Source: Lachnospiraceae bacterium (lineage in GTDB: Bacteria; Bacillota; Clostridia; Lachnospirales; Lachnospiraceae). From it: 37,848 nucleotides of DNA. The notes under the pieces are model-generated. The model saw only the letters and a list, made by a program, of their open reading frames with translations, was not told the origin of the DNA and made no database searches. The position numbers and the translations under genes are program-made. The stretch is taken from the NCBI GenBank assembly GCA_017550425.1, contig JAFZPG010000026.1:1-37848 (forward strand), given 5' to 3'. Of the stretch, positions 25,065 to 33,282 are shown in pieces (position 1 is the first letter of the stretch; each line of letters starts with the position of its first letter).

Positions 25065-25216
25065 CAATAATTCCGAAAATATTATTAATATTTTAGAATT
25101 GGTTTCGCAATTGTTTAAAAACCGTACACATTTTATATAAATAATGAGGAGATCGACCGGAAAATGCGGTAAATCTCCTCTGTTCATTCTTTATAAGCGT
25201 TTGTTTTGTTGTCTTA

Positions 25217-27199
25217 TCAGGGCGTCGGCCCGTCTCCGCAGGTCTCGATGTAATATGTTATCTCTTCCGCCGAGTCCTCATGATCCGTCACAACGACTCG
25301 TAGAAAGGTCTCATCCGGGACATATCCCTCCGGCGCTCCGCCCTCCTTCAGATAGATCGTCATCGAAGTTGCCGCTCCGTCCGTCGCATTGACCTCCTCT
25401 GCCAGGGCGGAAACATCCAGGACCACCTCTCCGTCTTCGGCATCCACGGAAAATACCGGAGGACCGCTGAGCGTTCCGTTCGACATGGCCCGCTCCGGAT
25501 AGATATCGACGCTAAAGGAAAGATCCGTGGTCTGACCGTTTTCATCCGTCTTCGTCAAGGCCAGATGGCCCACGCCCTCCACGACCGGAGGTTGCGAAAT
25601 CTCAAACGAGTCGATCATCTCGAAATTCGGGTTCGACGTCGCCGTTCCCTGTCCATACATAGCAGTGCGCTCCTTCTCGATCATCTGCTCCGCGCTCAGT
25701 GCGTTTTCGTTTGCGATCGCGATCCCGTTTGTATCGTTCAAACAGTCCGCATACGAAGGGTAGTAGGTCGCAGAGAGGATCTGCGTGTTCGCGTATGGAT
25801 CGCCGGAACCCGCCAGCATCAGTTTCCAGACACCGGGCCGCGCCGTGCCGTAAACCGATGATTCTTCATGGATATAGACGGCCAATGTCGCTCCGGCATA
25901 AGGCAGACCGGTAAACAGTTCTGCTGTCTTTCCGCGCGGCGTATCAATGATATGGTTTTGCAGGAGGACATCCGTCATGCCCTCGGCCGTGAGACCGAAT
26001 CCGAGGGAAATCGCGGTCTTGCCGCCGCCGAGACCGGGTACCGAACAGCCCGCGGATGAATAGCCGGGAGCCGGACCGGTGAAAGCTGCCGTTCCGTCGA
26101 CCGTAAACTGCTGGGCCGTAAGGCCATAGTAGTAATCCGATGCCCACGTCTTAAAATACACGACATAAGCCGCGGAATCGGTGTCAAGAAAACCGACACT
26201 GTTGTTCGTAAACGTCACGCCAAAGCGGGGCGAAAGCGCCTCGATCTTCCAGATGGTGCTGTCCCCGTATGCATGGAGATTAAACCGGTTAAAGACCTGA
26301 AGCACGCTCCAGTCCGATTGCGGACGTGTAAAATAGTTCGTCGTCCAGATATTATAGTTCGGGAGGCTCTGGCCGCCGAACTGGTAGAACCCCGGCGAGC
26401 CGTTGTGCGTGTAACCGGATGCCATCGTGTAGGCTCCGTAATTACCCGCGCCGTTGTTGATCGAAGCTTGCATCAGCGCAGTCGTGGCTCCGCTCACCTG
26501 AAACATCGATTTCGGGAGCTGATAGAGTTCCGTCAGGTAGGTAAACGCCTGCTTTGCGTATTTGTGCTCCGCATAGTTTAACTGATCGGACGTATAATTG
26601 CTTCCCGTCGGCACACCCTTCGGTGTGATATTTCCGACCACGATCGCCGTGTGTCCCATGCGGGCGCCAGGTGTGTAATATACTTCGATCGCGCCCTCTT
26701 TCAGGAGTCCGTTTCGCGCCAGCGTGTTGTGGTCGACCGCCGTCGTCAGGACCAGAACCTTGCCTTTATTCGCGTTGTTGTTCATCTGGGCCTGAAACTC
26801 CGCCATGGTCGCGCAGTATACGTACTGTCCGGCCGGCAGCGCATTGTCCATATAGGTCAGGTTCAGCGTCCGGCTCGTGATCTGATTATACCAGGTTTTC
26901 GACCCCGACGGCACGTTTCCGAATTTATTATCCTCCAGGCACTTTCGCACTAATGAGGAGCAGTCATACAGACCGGCGCTGACGTTCGGCGACTCGGAAT
27001 ATCCCTGCCCCAGTTTTTGGACCGCCGCCTGGACGATACTCTTATTCAGGTCATCGGGAATGGTAACACCTGCCGCCTGCACGTAGTTTACGAAGCCAAA
27101 CGGCTCCCCGATCTTAGACATGGTCAGAGAAAAAAACAAACACAGCCCCAACAGAAGAGACAGTCTGCTTTTATATCTTCTGAAACCCTTTCGATCCAT
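25217..27199 (-). CDS. Secreted NlpC/P60-type hydrolase with C-terminal Cna/SpaA-like domain
   Basis: 660 residues from ATG 27199, chosen because AAGGAG lies 9 bases upstream; the frame is open to 27241. A signal peptide spans about residues 10-42 (cleavage after VQA). The NlpC/P60 domain follows, with Cys80 in GLYDCSSLV and His183 in ARMGHTAIVV. These cysteine hydrolases cut cell-wall peptides, and clostridial members often act on host or self peptidoglycan. A long middle region has Gly/Tyr-rich, beta-type sequence. The last about 120 residues (from GHLALTKTDENG) resemble SpaA/Cna-B adhesin folds. No LPXTG anchor is seen, so it is probably released. Confidence 0.82.
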   Translation of the reverse strand: MDRKGFRRYKSRLSLLLGLCLFFSLTMSKIGEPFGFVNYVQAAGVTIPDDLNKSIVQAAVQKLGQGYSESPNVSAGLYDCSSLVRKCLEDNKFGNVPSGSKTWYNQITSRTLNLTYMDNALPAGQYVYCATMAEFQAQMNNNANKGKVLVLTTAVDHNTLARNGLLKEGAIEVYYTPGARMGHTAIVVGNITPKGVPTGSNYTSDQLNYAEHKYAKQAFTYLTELYQLPKSMFQVSGATTALMQASINNGAGNYGAYTMASGYTHNGSPGFYQFGGQSLPNYNIWTTNYFTRPQSDWSVLQVFNRFNLHAYGDSTIWKIEALSPRFGVTFTNNSVGFLDTDSAAYVVYFKTWASDYYYGLTAQQFTVDGTAAFTGPAPGYSSAGCSVPGLGGGKTAISLGFGLTAEGMTDVLLQNHIIDTPRGKTAELFTGLPYAGATLAVYIHEESSVYGTARPGVWKLMLAGSGDPYANTQILSATYYPSYADCLNDTNGIAIANENALSAEQMIEKERTAMYGQGTATSNPNFEMIDSFEISQPPVVEGVGHLALTKTDENGQTTDLSFSVDIYPERAMSNGTLSGPPVFSVDAEDGEVVLDVSALAEEVNATDGAATSMTIYLKEGGAPEGYVPDETFLRVVVTDHEDSAEEITYYIETCGDGPTP

Positions 27200-27261
27200 A
27201 TGGCTCTTCTCCTTTATTAACGATCCTTTTTCGGATATCATTCACTCTCTTTGTATTGTCT

Positions 27262-27290
27262 ATAATACCATATGGCGGGCATTTTCGCAA
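27262..27290 (-). promoter_or_regulatory. Promoter of the NlpC/P60 gene
   Basis: Minus strand TTGCGA (27290-27285), 17-base spacer, TATTAT (27267-27262), about 63 bases before the start. Confidence 0.65.
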
Positions 27291-27291
27291 G

Positions 27292-27329
27292 AAAAACGGG
27301 GGCAATGCTTCAGACATTGTCCCCGTTTT
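27292..27329 (-). terminator. Terminator of the solute-binding lipoprotein gene
   Basis: An AACGGGG-x-CAATG stem with a 6-base loop and CATTG-x-CCCCGTT, followed by TTTTT on the minus strand, lies about 5 bases after the stop codon at 27334. Confidence 0.88.
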
Positions 27330-27333
27330 CATA

Positions 27334-29139
27334 TTACTTATACTGGTTCCAAGTCAGCCAGCCGGCTGTCTCAGCAGCATCCAAAGTATCGTTTTGTTCT
27401 TTGATCCTCTTCTTAACGGCGCTCTTCGTGGATTGGATCGCCTCCGAAGGAGTCATGACTCCGTTTGCCATGTTTGCGAAGAAAGCGTAGCCGATCGTGT
27501 CGTCAAAACCGATCACGTAGGGATGCAGGCGGTTAATGATCGGGCCGAATCTCATTCTGGCCAATGTCTCGTCCACGGCTCTGGAGTCGCAGTAATAAGG
27601 GTAATACTCCTCTTTCCAAACTTCGTTGGGATCGTAGCCGGGAACCGGATCCGTGTAGAGGTTAAATGCATATGCGATCTCATTTGCTGCGTAAAGGTCG
27701 TAGGAAGAAGGAATCGTAAAGACGGTTTCCTTTTCATCCGCGATCAGCTGGCCTCCGTCCGGGCAAGGGAACATCACAAAGCCCCATTCGTCTTCAAGTA
27801 ATCCAAATTCGGCTTTCGCATATTCTTCCGTCACACGCATGGCTGCTTCGCCCTTCCAAAAACACTCCTTAAAGTAATCCCATTCGGTGCCGGCAGGTTG
27901 AGGCTCTGCATACTTCTGCCACATTTCCGTCGCCCAAGTTAAAACATTCAGGACCTGTTTCGAATTCATTCCGTTCACAAAGTGACCGTTGGCATCCTTT
28001 GTAACGAACTGTGCGCCTGCAGAATAAGCTGCAACCGTGTAGTAATCGTTAACGAAATTCACCATGCCCCAGGTATCGATCTTACCATCGCCGTTCGTAT
28101 CTCTGGTGCAGGCCTTCAGTACCTCTTCAAATTTACTCCAAGTCCAGGTTCCGTTCTTCTGGAAATCATACAGATCGTTTGCGCTGTAACCGGCTTCCTG
28201 AAGGAGTCTCTTGTTGAAGAAAATGCCTCCGCGAGGTTCATGGCCGGTCGACATGCCATAGATGTGTCCGTTGAAGCGGGTCGCCTCGGTCACACCTTGG
28301 TTCCACTTCGGATCTGCCAAATTCAACGCCGAGAGTTTATCCAACGGTGCCAGCATTTTGCTGTTCATCATGGCAGCAACCCAGGATGCATCCAGTTCCA
28401 TCACCTGACCGATCGGATCGCCTGCCATGATGGAGGATGTAAGCTGCACAGTATAACTCTCTCCCCAACCGCCGATATTCGTTTCCCAGATGGTGAAGTT
28501 GTGGTCGTTCTGGATCTTGTCGCGATAAGTTGCGCGATCTTTCTCATATTGAGTACGAGGTTCCCAAGTCCCATCTCCCGCATACCAGTTGACGATCGAG
28601 ATCACGCGTCCGTGGAGATTTCCGTCTAATGCGGGTGCCTCCGTGGGTGCCTCCGTGGGTGCCTCTGTCGGTGCTTCTGTTGGTGCCTCGGTCGGTGCTT
28701 CTGTAGGCGCTTCGGTCGGCGCTTCCGTCGGTGCCTCGGTCGGTGCTTCTGTAGGCGCTTCGGTCGGCGCTTCCGTCGGTGCCTCGGTCGGGGCTTCCGT
28801 CGGTGCAGCCGTCGGTGCATCTTCTGTTACCGGCTCCGCCGTCGTGTCTGCCTGCGCATCCCCTTCGGATGTCGTTTCATTTTCCGTGGTCTCCTCTGAA
28901 GTCTCTTCTGAGGTTTCCTCTTTCGTAGTTGTAGCCTCGGTAGTTTTTGCCTCGGTAGTCTTTTCCTCGGTAGTCTTTTCCTCCGCAGTCGTATCCGCCT
29001 GCGCCGTTGTGGCCTCAGCGGAAGGATCCGCCTGCAATGTGGCCTCTGTAGACTCGAGTGTCGATTTCGTATTCGTACATCCGGTCATACTCATCACCAG
29101 AGCCAACACCGAAGCCTTAACCAATGTGTTTCTTTTCAT
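27334..29139 (-). CDS. ABC solute-binding lipoprotein with PTEA-repeat linker
   Basis: 601 residues. The lipoprotein signal ends MSMTG^C with Cys21 as the lipidated residue. A Thr/Glu/Ala-rich stalk (about 25-105) and 15 PTEA/PTAA tetrads (about 108-168) extend the domain from the membrane. Residues about 175-601 form a family 1-type extracellular solute-binding protein (sugar or oligosaccharide class, by motifs such as GHIYGMSTG, DTNGDGKIDTWGM and FWKGEAAMRV). No permease or ATPase gene neighbours it, so it is an orphan that must dock with a transporter elsewhere or act as a surface binding or sensor protein. The ribosome site AAGGAG precedes the ATG. Confidence 0.9.
   Translation of the reverse strand: MKRNTLVKASVLALVMSMTGCTNTKSTLESTEATLQADPSAEATTAQADTTAEEKTTEEKTTEAKTTEATTTKEETSEETSEETTENETTSEGDAQADTTAEPVTEDAPTAAPTEAPTEAPTEAPTEAPTEAPTEAPTEAPTEAPTEAPTEAPTEAPTEAPTEAPTEAPALDGNLHGRVISIVNWYAGDGTWEPRTQYEKDRATYRDKIQNDHNFTIWETNIGGWGESYTVQLTSSIMAGDPIGQVMELDASWVAAMMNSKMLAPLDKLSALNLADPKWNQGVTEATRFNGHIYGMSTGHEPRGGIFFNKRLLQEAGYSANDLYDFQKNGTWTWSKFEEVLKACTRDTNGDGKIDTWGMVNFVNDYYTVAAYSAGAQFVTKDANGHFVNGMNSKQVLNVLTWATEMWQKYAEPQPAGTEWDYFKECFWKGEAAMRVTEEYAKAEFGLLEDEWGFVMFPCPDGGQLIADEKETVFTIPSSYDLYAANEIAYAFNLYTDPVPGYDPNEVWKEEYYPYYCDSRAVDETLARMRFGPIINRLHPYVIGFDDTIGYAFFANMANGVMTPSEAIQSTKSAVKKRIKEQNDTLDAAETAGWLTWNQYK
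28637..28816 (-). repeat. 15 x 12-base repeat array encoding PTEA
   Basis: Fifteen 12-base units (14 PTEA, 1 PTAA). Units 5-8 (28685-28732) and units 9-12 (28733-28780) are identical over all 48 bases, including synonymous sites, so a 48-base block was duplicated recently. Confidence 0.95.
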
Positions 29140-29309
29140 TCTCTCTCCTTGCCTAAACAGTTATTAAGGGCATCTCAAGCGCACGTATGATAGCCCTCTC
29201 AACTATATACTACCGTTTTTTCGGGAAAATATTACATTCCATCTCCATTTTTGTGTCTGAGGGTTTCGTGTCCGACATAGCCTTTCCGTTGACACATTCA
29301 TGAAGTGCT

Positions 29310-31241
29310 TTATTCGGGCAAATGCAGGCCCTTACCGCACTTCTTTCCGTTGAATGTAACGACGCCCATAGAGGTCGCGAGGATCGCCTCGTTCTCGGGA
29401 ACCAGACCGGACAGTTCGGTCTGCGTCGAAACATCGATGTTACCCATGGAGGTATTGGCCTCCAGGTGCTGGAAGACGCCGTCGAATTTAACATTGCCCA
29501 TGGACGACGACAGGTAGCCCTGCGTCGCGCCGGTACGTTTGATCACGACATTGCCCATGCTGCTGTTGGCGCGCAGGATGCCCGCGGATACGCCCTCAGC
29601 GGTGACATTTCCCATGTCACTGGTCGCCTTCGTCTGCTCGATCACGGCGTCCTTCAGGTAAATGTTGCCCAGACTCAGGTGGGTATCGACATTCGTCAGG
29701 GTCACGCCGGCCGGGACCGTGATCGTGACATCCACTTTTTTATGTTTGATGAAACCGACGTTCTGCGGGTTCGTGATCGTGAGTCGTCCGTTCTCGATGC
29801 CCCATACGGGCGGCGCGTCCACCGGACCCGAGAGGTCGAGGCGGAACGTATCGCCGGTCTTAATATCTACATTTCCGCGGGACAGTTTGATGTCGATCTG
29901 CGAGAACGGCTCGGTGAGGAACGTATTTTTTCCGCTCTTCGCTTTTGCGGTGCGGATGATGTCGCCCGCCGCGCTCGCCATCACGGACGCGCCGGCAGCC
30001 AGGCCGGAAGTCGCCGAGTTTATAAAACCGTCCTTTGACTTCATGTCGGGCGTATAATACGCGCCCCGCTCCATCGGGAGCATCAGGGAGCGATAGGTAC
30101 TCTTCTGTGAATTGCTGTGCACGATCAGGCCGACACCCAGTCCGACCATTCCGAACATAAGAGCCGCACCAAGGTTCCCCATGAACTCACTGGAGAACCG
30201 CGAGGTCAGGATCGTCGGGAAAATGCATGTGCTGCATGCCAGGATGCCCACCGCCTTCTGGGAACTGACCGCGGTGCTGATGCGCTGCCAGTCACTCTGG
30301 ATCATGGACTGCGTCTGCGGGTCGGGCGTATGCTTGCCGCGGCGGATCGCCTCGATCTGCTTCGTTTTATTGCCCGCGCTGATGAAACTGAGAACACCGA
30401 TCGCGATGCTCGCAAACATGCCCAGAACACTCAGGGCTTCAAACAGCGGACCGCCCAGAAACCAAGGGATCGAATCGCCGAGGACCGGCCAGACCACGCA
30501 GGTAATGCACAAAAACAGGCCGATCGCCTTCAGCAATCCGCGGCGTTTTCCGAGTTTTGCGATCGTAGCTGCCTCCTCGTACGTCAGGGACGGCGCATAC
30601 TGCACCGGAGCCTGATAGCCTCCGTCATATCCCATTCCATACTGGCCGAACGCCCCGTAGGAATACTCGTCTTCAAACATATCATCCCCGTACGCGGGCT
30701 CCTGGTACTGCGGCTGCGCGTATTGCTGCTGCGCATACTGCGGCTGTGAATACGGTTGACCATATTGCGGCTGCGCATACTGTGCGTATTGCGCCTGCTG
30801 CGGATCTGCATACTGCGGCTGGGAATACTGTGCCTGCTGCGAGTCCGCATATTGCGGCTGTACGTACTGTGCGTATTGCGCCTGCTGCGGGTCTGCATAC
30901 TGCGGCTGAGAATACTGCGCCTGCTGCGGGTCCGCATATTGCGGCTGTGCGTACTGCATCTGCCCCGTCACCGCCAGAGGCTTACCTTCCACCGTCGACG
31001 CAGGCGGTGCGTCCGCAGTTCCTGCTCCGGACGCTCCTCCCAGGTCTGCGATCAATTCATCCACATCCCCGAATTCGGAGATCACGGTTCCGATCGCCTC
31101 ATTCTGGTTTTTCCCTTCGGCGATCAGTTCATTGAATTTATCCTCCATCATCTGGCCCAGCTCTGCTTTCGCCCGCAGGATCTCCGGAGTGGACGGATAT
31201 TTCGAAAACATATTATTCAAATAGTCACGGATCGTTTCCAT
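29310..31241 (-). CDS. DUF4097 membrane protein with permease-prefix domain and QY-rich linker
   Basis: 643 residues. An N-terminal helical domain (about 1-68, METIRDYLNNMF ... ISEFGDVDELIADLG) resembles the DUF1700/permease-prefix fold. A Tyr/Gln/Pro/Ala repeat linker (about 95-195) follows, then about four membrane helices (about 235-375). The DUF4097 beta-helix (about 440-640) carries a repeating SMGN motif. This puts DUF1700-like, membrane and DUF4097 parts in one chain; the neighbouring operon at 32193-34216 has them as separate genes. Ribosome site AAGGAG before the ATG. A PadR regulator gene ends 9 bases upstream. Likely an envelope-stress or surface-associated protein. Function not proven. 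Confidence 0.85.
   Translation of the reverse strand: METIRDYLNNMFSKYPSTPEILRAKAELGQMMEDKFNELIAEGKNQNEAIGTVISEFGDVDELIADLGGASGAGTADAPPASTVEGKPLAVTGQMQYAQPQYADPQQAQYSQPQYADPQQAQYAQYVQPQYADSQQAQYSQPQYADPQQAQYAQYAQPQYGQPYSQPQYAQQQYAQPQYQEPAYGDDMFEDEYSYGAFGQYGMGYDGGYQAPVQYAPSLTYEEAATIAKLGKRRGLLKAIGLFLCITCVVWPVLGDSIPWFLGGPLFEALSVLGMFASIAIGVLSFISAGNKTKQIEAIRRGKHTPDPQTQSMIQSDWQRISTAVSSQKAVGILACSTCIFPTILTSRFSSEFMGNLGAALMFGMVGLGVGLIVHSNSQKSTYRSLMLPMERGAYYTPDMKSKDGFINSATSGLAAGASVMASAAGDIIRTAKAKSGKNTFLTEPFSQIDIKLSRGNVDIKTGDTFRLDLSGPVDAPPVWGIENGRLTITNPQNVGFIKHKKVDVTITVPAGVTLTNVDTHLSLGNIYLKDAVIEQTKATSDMGNVTAEGVSAGILRANSSMGNVVIKRTGATQGYLSSSMGNVKFDGVFQHLEANTSMGNIDVSTQTELSGLVPENEAILATSMGVVTFNGKKCGKGLHLPE
30700..30960 (-). 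repeat. Tyr/Gln-rich coding repeat
   Basis: Repeating units of YAQPQYADPQQAQ and YSQPQYADPQQ make up a low-complexity linker in the DUF4097 protein. At DNA level about 33-60-base units recur with few changes. Confidence 0.85.
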
Positions 31242-31250
31242 AGTATCTCC

Positions 31251-31601
31251 TTACTGTTTCATCGGATCATCGAGGATGAAATGCGCCATCACGTCCTTCG
31301 TGAGCAGCCATTCTTCACATTTCTCCCGATAGTATGCCCTGCCGGCATCGGTGATGCGGTAGTATGTGCGCCGTTTTCCCGTGCCTTCCGCTTCGGGTTC
31401 CGCCTCGAACGACTCGATATATCCGTTTCTCTCCATTCGGGTAAATGCCGAATACAGCGTCGTTTCTTTGATCACATATTTATCATCCGTCAGCCGCCGG
31501 ATCTCTTTCGAGATCTCGTAACCATAGGAATCCGAATTCAATAGTACATATAGTATGATCGTGTCATTGTAGCCACGGATCACATCACTGCTGATCGCCA
31601 T
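31251..31601 (-). CDS. PadR-family transcriptional regulator 1
   Basis: 116 residues. The PadR winged helix is clear: IILYVLLNSDSYGYEISKEIRRL, then ETTLYSAFTRMERNGYIESF and RRTYYRITDAGRAYY. A short C-terminal helix for dimerisation follows. It lies directly upstream of the DUF4097 gene and should control it and itself. The upstream region contains a 14-base tandem repeat (31650-31677). Confidence 0.93.
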   Translation of the reverse strand: MAISSDVIRGYNDTIILYVLLNSDSYGYEISKEIRRLTDDKYVIKETTLYSAFTRMERNGYIESFEAEPEAEGTGKRRTYYRITDAGRAYYREKCEEWLLTKDVMAHFILDDPMKQ

Positions 31602-31649
31602 ATTCCGCCTCCCGTACTTAAATCAAAAGCCGTACGACCGGTCCATTTT

Positions 31650-31677
31650 TACCACGTCTGTCGTACTACGTCTGTCG
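31650..31677 (-). promoter_or_regulatory. 14-base tandem repeat upstream of PadR 1
   Basis: TAC[C/T]ACGTCTGTCG occurs twice head to tail (13 of 14 identical), about 50 bases before the PadR start. It may be an operator. No strong promoter is recognisable around it. Between 31602 and 31821 I see no gene. Confidence 0.45.
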
Positions 31678-31767
31678 TTTTAATTATGCACCATACAACC
31701 CGCGACGTCAATATGGGAAACCTTAAATTTTCCTTTCTTTTTATATGGGCGCGACACTCGCAAAGAA

Positions 31768-31800
31768 ACAAGGGAGCGTCTCTCGGGACACTCCCCTGTT
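31768..31800 (-). terminator. Terminator after the GNAT gene
   Basis: An ACA-x-GGGAG-x-GTC stem, CTCTCGG-type loop and matching arm, with TTGTTTCTTT following on the minus strand, 22 bases after the stop codon. Confidence 0.7.
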
Positions 31801-31821
31801 TCCGTTCTATGGAATCGATGT

Positions 31822-32151
31822 TCAGTAATTCGTTTTCTCCTCTTTCGCCATAGCTTCTTCCGCGAGCGCGACCAGGCGCGCGTCGATACCCATGCGCTGA
31901 TAGTCGGGATGAACGCACATCTGGCGAATGACTGCCCGGTGCCCATAGAGTCCGGACAGGATCATGCCGATCATGTTACCGTCCTTTTCGGCAGCAAAGC
32001 AGGAGTTGCTGTTACGCTTGAGGTATCTTTCGATCCCGTCGTAATTATCTTCTGTGGGGTTCAGTTTCTCAAGGTTCTGCTCAGAACTTCCCCAAAGCAT
32101 CAACATCGAAGCATAATCATCGATCGTCATCGGTCTTACCGTATATTCCAT
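31822..32151 (-). CDS. Shortened GNAT-family acetyltransferase
   Basis: 109 residues, against about 140-160 for the family. The N-terminal part (EYTVRPMTIDDYASMLMLW) and the strand-loop MCVHPDYQRMGIDARLV are recognisable. The acetyl-CoA pocket has GID where Q/R-x-x-G-x-G/A is expected, and the C-terminal strands and last helix are absent; the frame stops at KTNY. It has AGGAGG upstream of the ATG and its own terminator. It may be a decayed gene that is still transcribed at the end of the DUF4097 operon. A short functional form cannot be ruled out. Confidence 0.75.
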   Translation of the reverse strand: MEYTVRPMTIDDYASMLMLWGSSEQNLEKLNPTEDNYDGIERYLKRNSNSCFAAEKDGNMIGMILSGLYGHRAVIRQMCVHPDYQRMGIDARLVALAEEAMAKEEKTNY

Positions 32152-32192
32152 ATTTCACTGCCTCCTTTCCGGCTGATCAGAATTTATCTCGG

Positions 32193-33281
32193 TCATTTTA
32201 CGACCGTAATGCGGACGTCACCGCTGGAGGTGGTCACTTTACAGAAACCGTTGCCTCCGTCATCCGGATAGCGGGAAGATCCGCTGCTTGTATGAACCGT
32301 GTAGTTCTTATTGCTGAGCAGTTCTGCGCTCACATCGCCGCTGGATGCCTGAATGGTCAGGTTCGCCGCGTCAAACTTTCTCAGAACGATATCGCCGCTG
32401 CTGGTCTTGATCATCGCGTCTCCATCCATCTGAACCGTTCCGATCCAGATCTCGCCGCTCGCAGCTTTCACGGAAAGCGAGCTGACATTCATGTTTTTAA
32501 GAGTCGAATCTCCGCTGGTAGACTCCACCGCGGCATCGGCAAATTCTGCGTCATTGATGTGCAGATCACCACTGGTGCGGTCTACGGTGAGATTCGCGCC
32601 GCCCTTAACATTTTCCAGGACCACGTTACCGCTGAAGGTCTTGATCGCCAGTGTTTCGGTTACATTTGCCGCCTCCAGACGGATGTCGCCGCTCGTAGCG
32701 TTCAGGACGAGCGTCTTTACCTTCGCGTTTTTATCGACGATGTTGCCGCTCGTGGTCTTGATGCTCTGCGCGCCGGTGACCTGTGCTCTGCTGATCACAT
32801 CACCGCTGGTGGTCTTCACCGTCATGTCACCGAATGTGAAGTTCTCGGGAACCAGAACGTCGCCGCTGTTCGATTCGATGACCAGACTCTCGTACTGATC
32901 CTTCGGCAGATAGATCGTCATCTTAGCACTTCCGAAACTGATGTGCGGGATAAACATCGTCGTCCAGTGCCAGTCGCCTCTTTTGACCATGATCTTCAGT
33001 GTGTCATCCTCCACGCGGATGTCGTGGGGCGCATCCTCAAATACCGGATAGGAAACGCGGGTGGTTCCGTCCACGGATGCGGCGAATTTAACTTCCACGC
33101 TCGAGTCTACGATGATCTTGGAGAAAGAACCCTCGGGCTTTGTTTCCTTCATTTCATATTTTTCGGTCTCGAACTTCTTATAGTCGAAGCCCATCATGGC
33201 AAATGCGGTAAATGAAAGCGCGAAACCGCTCACGATAAATACGATCGCTATAACGATCGATGTCTTTTTTACTTTACTCAT
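32193..33281 (-). CDS. DUF4097 surface beta-helix protein
   Basis: 362 residues. One N-terminal membrane helix (about 8-30) anchors it, then a domain of about a dozen short repeats, each ending in TSSGD, ASSGD, TSGN or similar, spaced about 18-22 residues apart: the DUF4097 right-handed beta-helix facing outward. It starts 1 base after the DUF1700 stop (TGA-T-ATG), so the two are coupled. Related to Bacillus LiaG/YvlB-type envelope proteins (family knowledge). Its molecular role is unknown. Confidence 0.9.
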   Translation of the reverse strand: MSKVKKTSIVIAIVFIVSGFALSFTAFAMMGFDYKKFETEKYEMKETKPEGSFSKIIVDSSVEVKFAASVDGTTRVSYPVFEDAPHDIRVEDDTLKIMVKRGDWHWTTMFIPHISFGSAKMTIYLPKDQYESLVIESNSGDVLVPENFTFGDMTVKTTSGDVISRAQVTGAQSIKTTSGNIVDKNAKVKTLVLNATSGDIRLEAANVTETLAIKTFSGNVVLENVKGGANLTVDRTSGDLHINDAEFADAAVESTSGDSTLKNMNVSSLSVKAASGEIWIGTVQMDGDAMIKTSSGDIVLRKFDAANLTIQASSGDVSAELLSNKNYTVHTSSGSSRYPDDGGNGFCKVTTSSGDVRITVVK

Positions 33282-33282
33282 A

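Noticed and set aside
28589-29167. Plus-strand ASVG-repeat open frame
   Set aside because: It is the antisense of the PTEA array; 12-base repeats stay open in several frames.
29140-29309. Promoter for the solute-binding lipoprotein gene
   Set aside because: TATCAT and TAGTAT boxes exist, but no -35 at proper spacing could be found, so none is called.
31649-31946. Two overlapping minus-strand open frames of 88-89 codons beside the GNAT gene
   Set aside because: They are alternative frames of the GNAT 3' region and terminator. Neither restores the missing GNAT C-terminus nor shows a ribosome site.
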